DNA of 64,000 nt from contig NZ_SUUH01000004.1 in NCBI RefSeq assembly GCF_015062615.1, positions 135,213 to 199,212 of the forward strand. Direction: 5' to 3'. This DNA is from Denitrobacterium detoxificans (GTDB lineage Bacteria; Actinomycetota; Coriobacteriia; Coriobacteriales; Eggerthellaceae). Below, in pieces: positions 39,900-47,725 of the stretch; the first letter of the stretch is position 1, and each line of letters begins with the position of its first letter. The translations under genes and the position numbers were made by a program. The notes under the pieces are model-generated. The model had not been told where the DNA came from and made no database searches. It saw only the letters and a list, made by a program, of their open reading frames with translations.

Positions 39900-41603
39900 C
39901 TAGTTAAACCTGAAGCCGAATAGACCTCCCATTTCCCCGTTATCGGTGAGACTTACAGGGATTGAATAGTTTGAGCGGTCAAATCCTATCTTTTCTGCGG
40001 CTTCAAGACGGTCGGTGTTGAGAGTGACGATATATTGAAAATCATATTCTTGAGCGAGTCTCGCACCAATATTGAGGCAAGACGTGAGTTGCCTGTCATC
40101 CATCGAATCAAACAATTGGCTATCATGGACTAATATCCCAGGGATGGTTCCATTCTTCACTCCGACTGCAACACACGCTACATCGAATAGAAAGATTGAG
40201 ACTTCTGCTATTCCCTTTGATGCGTCACCATTGATTTTGGGAGTGACTTTGAGAACTCCAGCATCATTTGGCTCTAGTAGCAGGCTGCCATCGCGGTCTG
40301 CATACACTTCCGAACAAAGACTCGAGTACATCTGAGAGACAAGTTTAACGGAGTCGGCGTTCTCTTTAAGACCTAGACGCATGGCGTCATTTGCTTCGAT
40401 TTCCATCTTTCTCAGAGTGGAATCCATGTCATCAAGTAGTTCGTAATTCCGCAGCCTTTCTTTCAGGCGCTCTATTCGTGCGGCAATTTCATTGCAATCT
40501 TGTTGGGCCTCGGAGAAGGTCTCCAAGGCCATTGTTTCGTTGAGAAGTCTCATAATTTCGCTGCGCTCTTTGTCCAGCATCTTGATTTTGGCTTCGTTAG
40601 CTTCGAGCGCATCGGTAACTTTGCCAAGCTCATCTTCTAGAAAGTGTCTCCGATTGCTGGATACCGATTCGTGAAATTTGACAACATCATTAAACGGCCT
40701 TAAAGCGTCTGCTGCTATTGTCACTCCAGCTTCTGAGTATAGACGTTTTAGGCGGCTAAGCATCTCGCCGTTATCCTGCTTGGCGGGTGCTTCGGCGGTC
40801 ATCGTCTTGTTGAGGTCGCGCTTACGTCGCTTTAGCGCGATGTTTTGGTCGTTTAAGGCCGAGATTTCAGCGCTTAGATCGTCGGCAGCTCGCTGATGGC
40901 CTGCGTAACTTTCGTCGACCTTGAATTCCGCAAGTGCCGACCTTCTTTTTTGAAGTTGGTCTTCGAGCTTGGACAGTTCGGCCTCACACTCGGCTTTTGA
41001 AGTGGTCATGTTACCGAGGATTCCGTGATCAATTGCCTGCTTGAGCGTCTTTTTGTCCTTCTTGAAACTTGATGCCTTTATGGGCTTCTGCAGAGTTTGG
41101 TCCGATATGCCAAGGAGGTAAGCAATCCTTGTGCCCGTTTCGAGATCGGACTCATGCGGATCTATTTTCGTTGGCGAATCGAAGCTCGTGCGCAGAAGCT
41201 GAGAGAAAATCTGCGATGCTGTCGGTTTGTTGTGACTTGCGGGCCATCCAAGGATGAGCTCTCCGCTCTTCCTTTGCCATTCCTTACTGCTGTATGTTGA
41301 TGCGTCAACTGCGACAGAAGTGCTGCCGGCTTCTCTGCTTATACGAATATCCCCAGTTGCCCCTTGTATCTCAGCCCAGAATGCTCCTTCAGTGTGCTCA
41401 GCTAGTGACTTAATCCACTTGTCACGGTTTCCGCCCAGTAGATACCTGAGCAAGCGAATTACGCTTGTTTTCCCCGCGCCATTTCGACTGTCCGTGTCGC
41501 TAGAATGATGAGTCTTTTCGGCCAGTACCAGGTTCATGCCTTTGTGGAAGGTTAGTTTTTTGAACCTGGGGTCATTTGCTCCCAGGCTTTTAAGAAATGG
41601 CAT
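39900..41603 (-). CDS. ABC-three-component system ATPase (SMC-like, DUF2326)
   Basis: 567 residues. Walker A NGAGKTS at 41-47, a long coiled coil (about residues 200-410), and a C-terminal half with the Walker B-like GILVHDSQLFDSMDDRQ of DUF2326 proteins. It is the SMC/RecN-like ATPase of an ABC-3C conflict system, thought to sense an intruder or DNA state and license the nuclease effector. Its start overlaps the end of the small middle-component gene, so the three genes form one tight operon. Base composition is lower in GC than the flanks, suggesting transfer. Confidence 0.85.
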   Translation of the reverse strand: MPFLKSLGANDPRFKKLTFHKGMNLVLAEKTHHSSDTDSRNGAGKTSVIRLLRYLLGGNRDKWIKSLAEHTEGAFWAEIQGATGDIRISREAGSTSVAVDASTYSSKEWQRKSGELILGWPASHNKPTASQIFSQLLRTSFDSPTKIDPHESDLETGTRIAYLLGISDQTLQKPIKASSFKKDKKTLKQAIDHGILGNMTTSKAECEAELSKLEDQLQKRRSALAEFKVDESYAGHQRAADDLSAEISALNDQNIALKRRKRDLNKTMTAEAPAKQDNGEMLSRLKRLYSEAGVTIAADALRPFNDVVKFHESVSSNRRHFLEDELGKVTDALEANEAKIKMLDKERSEIMRLLNETMALETFSEAQQDCNEIAARIERLKERLRNYELLDDMDSTLRKMEIEANDAMRLGLKENADSVKLVSQMYSSLCSEVYADRDGSLLLEPNDAGVLKVTPKINGDASKGIAEVSIFLFDVACVAVGVKNGTIPGILVHDSQLFDSMDDRQLTSCLNIGARLAQEYDFQYIVTLNTDRLEAAEKIGFDRSNYSIPVSLTDNGEMGGLFGFRFN

Positions 41604-41836
41604 TTTTCAAGCCTCCTATTTGAGTTTATCGATACTGCGCCGATGATGTAGAGCAGATCTAGAGCGAGGATGAACCAATCGAATGAGACAAAGTCTCGTC
41701 GCCCTCGATTTGCTCTCCGTTTGTATGCTGTCCAAACTTCAGAAACCGACATGGGACGCTTAAGAATCTCGAGTACTTCCGCGCCTATTCCGAGGAGAGA
41801 TCTCTCGGGACTAATCCCTTTTGTAGGTAAAATCAT
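41552..41836 (-). CDS. ABC-three-component system middle component (MC6-like)
   Basis: 94 residues starting MILPTKGISPERSLL, with the ISPERSLLGIGAEVLEIL landmark of middle-component-6 proteins and a winged-helix-like SVSEVWTAYKRR. It links ATPase and effector in ABC-3C systems. The ATG (41836) overlaps the effector stop as ATGA, and the 3' end overlaps the ATPase gene by 52 bases. A longer frame up to 41875 exists but would only duplicate effector coding DNA. Confidence 0.8.
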   Translation of the reverse strand: MILPTKGISPERSLLGIGAEVLEILKRPMSVSEVWTAYKRRANRGRRDFVSFDWFILALDLLYIIGAVSINSNRRLEKCHFLKAWEQMTPGSKN

Positions 41837-42771
41837 GACTCGTCTCTTTCGGGTACCGCTTCGAAAATGTCGCAACTATCGAAGAAATAGCTTGCAATTG
41901 CGTAGACGGCATTGGCCTTGCCCTGGTCAAGCCTGAAGTCGCTGCCTCCGACTGCAATGTAAATCTGTTCCATTATTCCAGCTGGGTTTTTGACGGTCAT
42001 TTTGGCGTCTTCGTATATGCGGTGAAACACTTCAGCCTTGCTGTCTCGCAGTTCAGGATCGGGTTGTGCGGAGAACCACAAATCTATTCTCGGAGATAGC
42101 TCTCTGCCTTCATTTAGTTCGAGTTTTGTGGTCTCTGGAATAGCGTTGTAGTCCATTTTCTTACTAGACACAGGACCGAGGTCGGTTGGCTTGGGGATTG
42201 GGGTTTCCAATGATTCGATTAGCTCAACCAGTTCTTCGAGTTTTGCATGCTGTGCGTGCGGGACGCCTGGGAATAGGGAGTCGAGCTGGTGCGGTGTTAA
42301 TAGAGAGACGAATTCATCCCAGAATTGGTTCTCTGATTTGATAATGCGGATTGTCAATGGTCGAGCGCTTGATGAGTCATACTGCTGTTGTAGTTCGGTG
42401 ACGAGCAGCGTGGCGGTAGGTCCTATCTGCGCATTAGTGATAAAACACCACTCAGAAAAATTAAACTTGCTTTGTATTGCGCGTTCGAAGTCGCTCTTGA
42501 TTTTTGCTTTAGCTTTAGCGTCCTGGTCGCTCTGTGCTCGCTGTCCATAGCATGCATAGAATGACTGGCCATTGTTGGCAAGCCCGTCGCAACCTTCATC
42601 ACCCAACCGGCCCATTGGGTCGGGGTTAATAAAATCCGGATAGCGTTTTTCCAGTACGGCAGAAATGTAAGCCTCAAAGGACTCACCGGATTTGGTTATA
42701 TAGGCGTTTTGGTGGCGGAGCCGATACCAATGTTTCCAAGCTGAATCTAGATTTTGAGACGTTGGGCACAT
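41833..42771 (-). CDS. ABC-three-component system effector (restriction-endonuclease-like fold)
   Basis: 312 residues. The N-terminal part has GDEGCDGL (57-64) followed by FYACYGQ (71-77), the pattern (GD..CDG...YQ/CYxP-like) of REase-fold ABC-3C effectors; the C-terminal part (~230-312) would be the domain that docks the middle component. It is first in the operon. I infer a nuclease that is kept off until the ATPase responds, probably to phage or plasmid. Expected catalytic residues are only partly visible by eye. Confidence 0.75.
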   Translation of the reverse strand: MCPTSQNLDSAWKHWYRLRHQNAYITKSGESFEAYISAVLEKRYPDFINPDPMGRLGDEGCDGLANNGQSFYACYGQRAQSDQDAKAKAKIKSDFERAIQSKFNFSEWCFITNAQIGPTATLLVTELQQQYDSSSARPLTIRIIKSENQFWDEFVSLLTPHQLDSLFPGVPHAQHAKLEELVELIESLETPIPKPTDLGPVSSKKMDYNAIPETTKLELNEGRELSPRIDLWFSAQPDPELRDSKAEVFHRIYEDAKMTVKNPAGIMEQIYIAVGGSDFRLDQGKANAVYAIASYFFDSCDIFEAVPERDES

Positions 42772-43307
42772 ACTAAATCCTTAGATGTATGTGAATGCAA
42801 GAGCGCTTCCTGCGTGGTTAGCAATGACAACCCTATTGCTTTCTAGTGGGGCAGCTCAGCCGTTACATTAACACTTCCAGCACTGTCCCGGAAGCGGGAA
42901 TTCGTCGCTTCCGCTAAACCCCAATCGGCGTAATCGCAGTCCATTGTTAGTGGGTAGCCGTGCTCGTTCGCCCCCTGCCTTCCGATCGCGTCTCGATGGC
43001 GTTTGATGCCTTCATTGGTGTTTTCTCGGGTTTCCTTGCCGCTTTGGCATTTGACGCGGAAGCCTGTTAGCCTTACCGTGCTTGCGCTTGGCATCAACGG
43101 CCATGTGTTTGGTTCCGCTGATTGCATTACCGTGTTAACCGTTGCTTTCGTCATGGTTAAGGTGCGCGCTTGTGATTGCGGGCGCGCACTCATGCTCGAT
43201 GAGCTCAAAAGTGCAGGCGTGCCTTGTCATGGATGGCCTGGTTAGCTTCACTCTTCTTTCGTCGCTGTCGTTGGGGCTGCTATCTCGAATGGCAGCATGC
43301 GAAAGGC
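42772..43307. other. Region without a convincing gene
   Basis: An open frame on the minus strand (42843-43154 from its best ATG) lacks a ribosome-binding site and matches no family I know. I see no other feature up to the palindrome array at 43308. Confidence 0.3.
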
Positions 43308-43458
43308 CCCTAATGACAGTTTCTTGTCGTTAGGGGTCGTTTCGAATTTTAATAACACTTTAGGGCTCTAAAAAGTTATTAGACGGAGTAATGCGTCGCT
43401 AACGACACGAAAGTGTTGTTACGTTGTTTGCAATCACATTTTGTGATTGCAAACAACT
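43308..43458. promoter_or_regulatory. Orphan palindrome array, diverged copy of the Fic operator
   Basis: Site 1: CCCCTAATGACA (43308-43319) with TGTCGTTAGGGG (43326-43337). Site 2: TTTAATAACACTTTA (43349-43363) with AGTTATTAGA ending 43384. Site 3: CTAACGACAC-GAAA-GTGTTGTTA (43400-43422). Sites 1 and 2 match the Fic array at 37483-37560 in sequence and spacing (38 versus 39 bp). A perfect 16-bp inverted repeat with a 3-base loop follows: GTTGTTTGCAATCACA (43424-43439) and TGTGATTGCAAACAAC (43443-43458). No Fic gene follows. Confidence 0.7.
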
Positions 43459-43534
43459 CTCGTCCCCTCGAGCGCATTGTCTGCCATGTCGTACGCCTTG
43501 CTGCTTTGATGTGTGTGGAGCGAATTGCATCAGC

Positions 43535-43747
43535 ATGGTCGCGCGCTACGAGGGTCTGCTTTCCGAGGTTGTGGGTCCCACGAAGACGCTCGTCGTTGGC
43601 GAGACCATGCAGGTGAAGAACTACGACCGATACAACTGGGATCTGTTCGACGTCGAGGCATGCCGACAGCGGCATGAAACCGTGTTCCCCAGCGAGTTGG
43701 AACGCGCTTACCAGCTAGGTGCAGAGATGGTCTCTCAGCCCTGGTAG
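43535..43747 (+). pseudogene. C-terminal fragment of a flavodoxin-family reductase
   Basis: About 70 residues containing VGETMQVKNYDRYNWDLFD and RHETVFPSELERAYQLGAEM, which look like the C-terminus of NAD(P)H-dependent FMN-reductase/flavodoxin-family proteins. The flavodoxin fold itself is missing upstream, where the palindrome array lies instead. The family call is an impression from the tail sequence. Confidence 0.5.
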
Positions 43748-43772
43748 GAGTGTTTTTGCCTTGTAGGGTTGA

Positions 43773-43798
43773 GTTAAATAGCGATAGTGCTATTTAAC
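43773..43798. other. Perfect 10-bp hairpin
   Basis: GTTAAATAGC and GCTATTTAAC flank a 6-base loop, just after the flavodoxin fragment. It could be a terminator (no T-run) or an operator. Confidence 0.5.
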
Positions 43799-43826
43799 TG
43801 GGGTTTCGGATATAAATTTTGTCGGT

Positions 43827-43870
43827 AAAAGATACGGATCGAATCGCCTTGGAGGTGAGTCGATCCGTAT
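43827..43870 (-). terminator. Terminator of the restriction-modification operon
   Basis: ATACGGATCGA (43832-43842) and TCGATCCGTAT (43860-43870) form an 11-bp stem. On the minus strand the stem is followed by CTTTTACC, 5 bases beyond the methyltransferase stop. Confidence 0.7.
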
Positions 43871-43875
43871 TTGTT

Positions 43876-45138
43876 TTACGGTCTCGCTATCTCTTTACCT
43901 ATCAGATGGGGAATGCCTACAACGAGTGCATTGCCCATGCAGAAGGCTCGGCGTCCGTCGCTCATGCCGACGTTCGTCCAGCCCTTGGGGAAGCCTTGAA
44001 GCTGATCAAGTTCGTCCGGTACGAGGCGGCGAAAACGGCCATCAATCTCAACGATATGCTTGAAGCGCGAAGCGCCTGCTCCGCCTTCGCCGGTAAGGAT
44101 GGTTCGCGATGGGTTTTCTAGCAGGTCGGGGAACGCCATCGAGCCCTCGGAGTAGTGGTAGGTGAACTCGGTTCCGTCTGGAGCCTTCTTTACGCGCTCT
44201 TCGCTTTTCGAGCCCTTGAGGTAGCGCCACTTTTCCAGTTTGTCCTCTGGAACGTAGAACGATTCCGGAACCTCGGATGCGGGGATGATAACGTCACCGA
44301 GCGTCTTACGTTCGCCATGGTAGTCCTCTACGGCATCGCACGTGACAACGTGGAAGTCCTGCATTGCTCCAGCGGTACCGAACGGAGATTTACCCTTGCC
44401 TCCCACGTTGAATTCCTGGGTGACAACATAGGGGTCTTTCGGTATTTCTACCATATTGAACGATTCAGGTTCCAGGATGGGTAGGGCCGAAGAGATGATG
44501 CCATGCGACACCCTATCTTCGAGGTCCCATTCCTCAGAAGTGAGCTCAGCAAAGATGTAGACACGCTTGCGACGCTGCGGGAAGCCGTATTCTGCGCTGT
44601 TGATAACGCGCCACTCGACCGAGTAACCCAGGTCAGCAAAACACGAAAGAATAATCGCGAAATCGCGTCCGCGCTGAGACGCAGGGCTCTTAAGCAGACG
44701 GTCTACGTTTTCGAGCAGGACGTAGCGCGGTTCCTTAAGATGCAGGAACCGATAGATGTCCCACCAGAGCACGCCCTTTTTACCTTCGATGCCGCCAGCC
44801 TGCGAGAGCGGTTTTGCAACTGAATAGTCTTGGCAGGGGAAGCCGCCGACGACCATATCCACATCGGGAATGTCGATCTCGCCTGCTTCGTAGGCGTCGA
44901 GCACCTTGTTGATGTCTTCGTTTACGCAGCTGTCCTTGCCGAAATGCTCTTCATAGCAGCGCCAGGCAAACTGCTTGGATTCAGTTCCAGGGGGTTCCCA
45001 TTGGTTTGCCCAGATGGTTTCGTATGGGCCTGCCGCTGGCATATCAAATTCCGGATGATCCGAATTGTGATAGCCCTCTAAACCGAGGCGAAAGCCTCCT
45101 ACGCCGGCAAAGAGCTCGGCAACCTTAATGGTATTCAT
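43876..45138 (-). CDS. DNA (cytosine-5) methyltransferase of a type II system
   Basis: 420 residues with C5-methylase motifs in order: motif I FAGVGGFRLG (10-19), motif IV GGFPCQDYS (catalytic Cys 102), motif VI ENVDRLL (Glu 143), motif VIII QRRKRVYIF and motif X GNALVVGI at the end. It protects host DNA from the nuclease encoded upstream. Given that partner's Sau3AI/MutH-like fold the site is probably GATC, though target recognition cannot be read directly. ATG 45138 follows AAGGAG; the frame extends to 45174 without support. Confidence 0.9.
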   Translation of the reverse strand: MNTIKVAELFAGVGGFRLGLEGYHNSDHPEFDMPAAGPYETIWANQWEPPGTESKQFAWRCYEEHFGKDSCVNEDINKVLDAYEAGEIDIPDVDMVVGGFPCQDYSVAKPLSQAGGIEGKKGVLWWDIYRFLHLKEPRYVLLENVDRLLKSPASQRGRDFAIILSCFADLGYSVEWRVINSAEYGFPQRRKRVYIFAELTSEEWDLEDRVSHGIISSALPILEPESFNMVEIPKDPYVVTQEFNVGGKGKSPFGTAGAMQDFHVVTCDAVEDYHGERKTLGDVIIPASEVPESFYVPEDKLEKWRYLKGSKSEERVKKAPDGTEFTYHYSEGSMAFPDLLENPSRTILTGEGGAGASRFKHIVEIDGRFRRLVPDELDQLQGFPKGWTNVGMSDGRRAFCMGNALVVGIPHLIGKEIARP

Positions 45139-45250
45139 GGCACGTTTCTCCTTTGCTGCTGTGCCCGTGAACATGCGGTCGCTATTGTAACCGATCTGGT
45201 TTTGAAGATCAAGATCCTTACGTGTGGCAACGAAAGTATCTCTATGAAAG

Positions 45251-46624
45251 CTACTTACTGCTTAATTTTGCGATTTCGCCTTTCAAGTACTGGGCGTTCA
45301 GCCAGAAGCATTTCTTAACGACCATATCGCCCTGCGGCGTTGGCAGCGTGTCGTCATTGTTGCGGCCATGCGGTCGGACGTGGCAGCAACGGTTTTCCGA
45401 TGATTTGACTGAATCCTGCGCTCGTCCAGCGTTTACGCGCGAACGCATTTCCTCGTAGCAGCGCTCGGCTTCTTCGAGGTCGTCGTCTGGCATCTGCCAG
45501 AATGCGACGTCGGACAGTCGGTATATGCCGCGTTCGGTCTCGTCTTCTCGATAGATGACGAAGAGGTATTTTTGGGCAAGCTGTTCGGCGAAATCGCTTT
45601 CGTCGAACGGTGTTTTTGCCAGCTCGAAGTAATCGAATCGGGGAAACGACACTGATTCTTTCGGCGTTCCGTTACAGGTGATGCGTATGGTCTTGGGTTT
45701 GACGCCAGCCTTTTCGAACTCCTCGATTTTGGCATCGTCTTCCACGCCCAAGATGCGGCGCGTAATGAGGGCGCACAGGTTCTTTGGCTTGCGCTTGCCT
45801 GGCCGAATGTAGCCAAAGCGCTCGCCAAGCTCTTGCTCGGTAAGACCGAAGTATGGTTTGAAGCGGGCTTGAACAAGCTGGATGAGTGTCATCTCGTTTT
45901 CGTTTTCAGCGCGTTCAATCGATTGCATGCCTTCGATAATGCGATTCGACATTGCCGTCATGAACGAGCTTTTGAGTGCCCATGCACGTGGTTTCGCCTC
46001 AATGTTGGAATAAGGTTGCTTGCGGCGAGCTTTGGAGTTGGCTGCCTTTGTGCATGCCTCCAGATACATCGTGTCGGAGCCAGATATTTCATGAGCCAAG
46101 CCGTCGCGGACTTTCTGCACGACCGTCTCCCAGTCGGATTTGATTTGAGCGAGGTCGGTAGCGGGTAGGTCTGGAATGCTAATCATCTCGACAATCTCCA
46201 CTTGGTAATCCAAGGGGTCGGTGTCGGGCTCCCATAGGTACGATATGAGAAGGATGTCCTGGGCCTTCTCCATGAGATGGCTCGATTCGAATTCCTCATG
46301 CACGACCTGCATGTAGTCAATCATGCCAAGGACAAGACGCTCTTTGGCGGCAAGACGTCCATCCTTATTGCGTTTGAGGGGCGTTGTTTTCAGTTCGAGC
46401 CCTGCTTCGGCAAAGTCTGCTTGAGAGGCGCTGTTGAGGTCGAGCCTGAAGTAATCTGTTTCTACGGCATTGCCGAATGACCCCTTGTTGATGTGGGAGT
46501 CGGTTATCTCTGCTCGGTTGGTCTTCGCTCGAAGCGTAGAGCCTCGCAAGCAAGAAGCGTATTCGAGTATGCTTCGCTTGTCGGTGCGGTCGTATGGAAG
46601 ATCATCGGCGTTCTTGCTCATCAT
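45251..46624 (-). CDS. Type II restriction endonuclease, Sau3AI/MutH-like
   Basis: 457 residues, close to Sau3AI in size. The MutH-type active site is visible: GNAVE (Glu 55), QADF (Asp 70) and ELKT (Glu 77, Lys 79), the same spacing as in MutH. Sau3AI is a fused two-domain protein; here too the C-terminal half may be an allosteric second domain. It would cut unmethylated GATC-type sites in incoming DNA. It is upstream of and co-directional with the methyltransferase, with a 112-bp gap. The ribosome-binding site is weak. Confidence 0.85.
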   Translation of the reverse strand: MMSKNADDLPYDRTDKRSILEYASCLRGSTLRAKTNRAEITDSHINKGSFGNAVETDYFRLDLNSASQADFAEAGLELKTTPLKRNKDGRLAAKERLVLGMIDYMQVVHEEFESSHLMEKAQDILLISYLWEPDTDPLDYQVEIVEMISIPDLPATDLAQIKSDWETVVQKVRDGLAHEISGSDTMYLEACTKAANSKARRKQPYSNIEAKPRAWALKSSFMTAMSNRIIEGMQSIERAENENEMTLIQLVQARFKPYFGLTEQELGERFGYIRPGKRKPKNLCALITRRILGVEDDAKIEEFEKAGVKPKTIRITCNGTPKESVSFPRFDYFELAKTPFDESDFAEQLAQKYLFVIYREDETERGIYRLSDVAFWQMPDDDLEEAERCYEEMRSRVNAGRAQDSVKSSENRCCHVRPHGRNNDDTLPTPQGDMVVKKCFWLNAQYLKGEIAKLSSK

Positions 46625-46909
46625 CGCTGCTTTCGTTAGTTGTTTGCTGCAGCTGTCGGCTGGCGTTATATGGATTGAGTACGCTCTGGCGAGAACCGTC
46701 AGCGGGTTGCCATTTGTGGATTGCTATTGCATCCATTCCTCGATGGCAATTCTTCGTATACGCATTCTCTCACTAGGGGAACGCTTCAACAATGGGCAAG
46801 AGGGAGCTGTCGATCTCTTCCGAATTCTAATTGGCTGTCCCATTTTTGGGTCGGGCTTAGGCGAAGGGATTGAGACAATTTGGCCATGTCATTTCTAAGG
46901 GGTGTTCGA

Positions 46910-47674
46910 ATGAGGGCGTTTATCCATACGGTAGGCGGATGCTGTTTCAATGATGAGTGCGCTATTGCTCAACGTGGTTTTGAGAAGTTGGGCATTGAGT
47001 GCGTGCCCTTTTCGAATAATGAATTGCTCAACCAGAGCGCTCGCGAGGATGTGGTCGTTGGCGGCATGTTTGTGATGGGGCATGCGCTTTCAATGCGAGG
47101 CATCACTCCGCCGACTATCGATTATCCAGAGTCTCTTAGTCGCTTCCTCGGGCGTAGGGTATGGGCGACGACAGTAGGTGAAATACAGGAACGCGATCTG
47201 CCTGTGTTCGTGAAGCCTCTCGGAGAGAAAGAACTACCGGGTATCGTAGCTGGTAAAATGTCCGATCTCGATGAGTATTATGCGCACGGAAATGACTACC
47301 AGGTGCTATGCAGCGAACCGGTTAAGTTCGTATCTGAATGGCGGTTGTTCATCCGCTACGGTGAGTTGCTCGATATTCGTTGTTATTGTGGCGACTCGCA
47401 AAAGTGGTGTGATGTCGATGTGGTCAATGAGGTAATCGGGGCATATGCGGCCGCTCCCGATGCTCTTGCAGGTTGCTCGATTGACCTTGGTGTTGCCGCT
47501 GACGGAAGAACGCTTCTTGTTGAAGTGAACGATGGTTTTGCTTTGGGGTGCTATGGGATGGATTCTGTCGGGTACGCTCTTCTTTTGTCGGCTCGATGGG
47601 CTCAGCTTGTTGGAGTCGAGGATGAACTCGCGGGTCTTGACTGCAGGGGTTTCTCAAGGAAAAAGCGCAGGTGA
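46910..47674 (+). CDS. ATP-grasp domain protein (DUF4343-like), C-terminus cut by a REP
   Basis: 254 residues. ATP-grasp features: VFVKPLGEKE (lysine for ATP), EWRLFIRYGELLDIRCY, and LLVEVNDGFALGCYG (metal-binding E and N) near residue 205. Such enzymes ligate a carboxylate to an amine or thiol; the partner is unknown. ATG 46910 follows AAGGGG. The stop codon TGA (47672-47674) is supplied by the REP, so the native C-terminus was probably different; the ATP-grasp core seems complete. The 285 bp upstream hold no gene I can name. Confidence 0.75.
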   Translation: MRAFIHTVGGCCFNDECAIAQRGFEKLGIECVPFSNNELLNQSAREDVVVGGMFVMGHALSMRGITPPTIDYPESLSRFLGRRVWATTVGEIQERDLPVFVKPLGEKELPGIVAGKMSDLDEYYAHGNDYQVLCSEPVKFVSEWRLFIRYGELLDIRCYCGDSQKWCDVDVVNEVIGAYAAAPDALAGCSIDLGVAADGRTLLVEVNDGFALGCYGMDSVGYALLLSARWAQLVGVEDELAGLDCRGFSRKKRR

Positions 47675-47698
47675 CAGAAGAACCGTCCCTCTGTCACC
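47669..47698 (-). repeat. Single reverse REP forming a stop codon
   Basis: The REP starts inside the last codons of the ATP-grasp gene; its GTGACAG provides the TGA. It also marks the right edge of the accessory island. Confidence 0.92.
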
Positions 47699-47725
47699 CG
47701 TTAGCGGCAACTCGCCCAAACGCCC

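Noticed and set aside
42843..43154. Small minus-strand gene
   Set aside because: No ribosome-binding site, no recognisable domain, and it lies in a remnant-rich region; kept only as an uncertain region.
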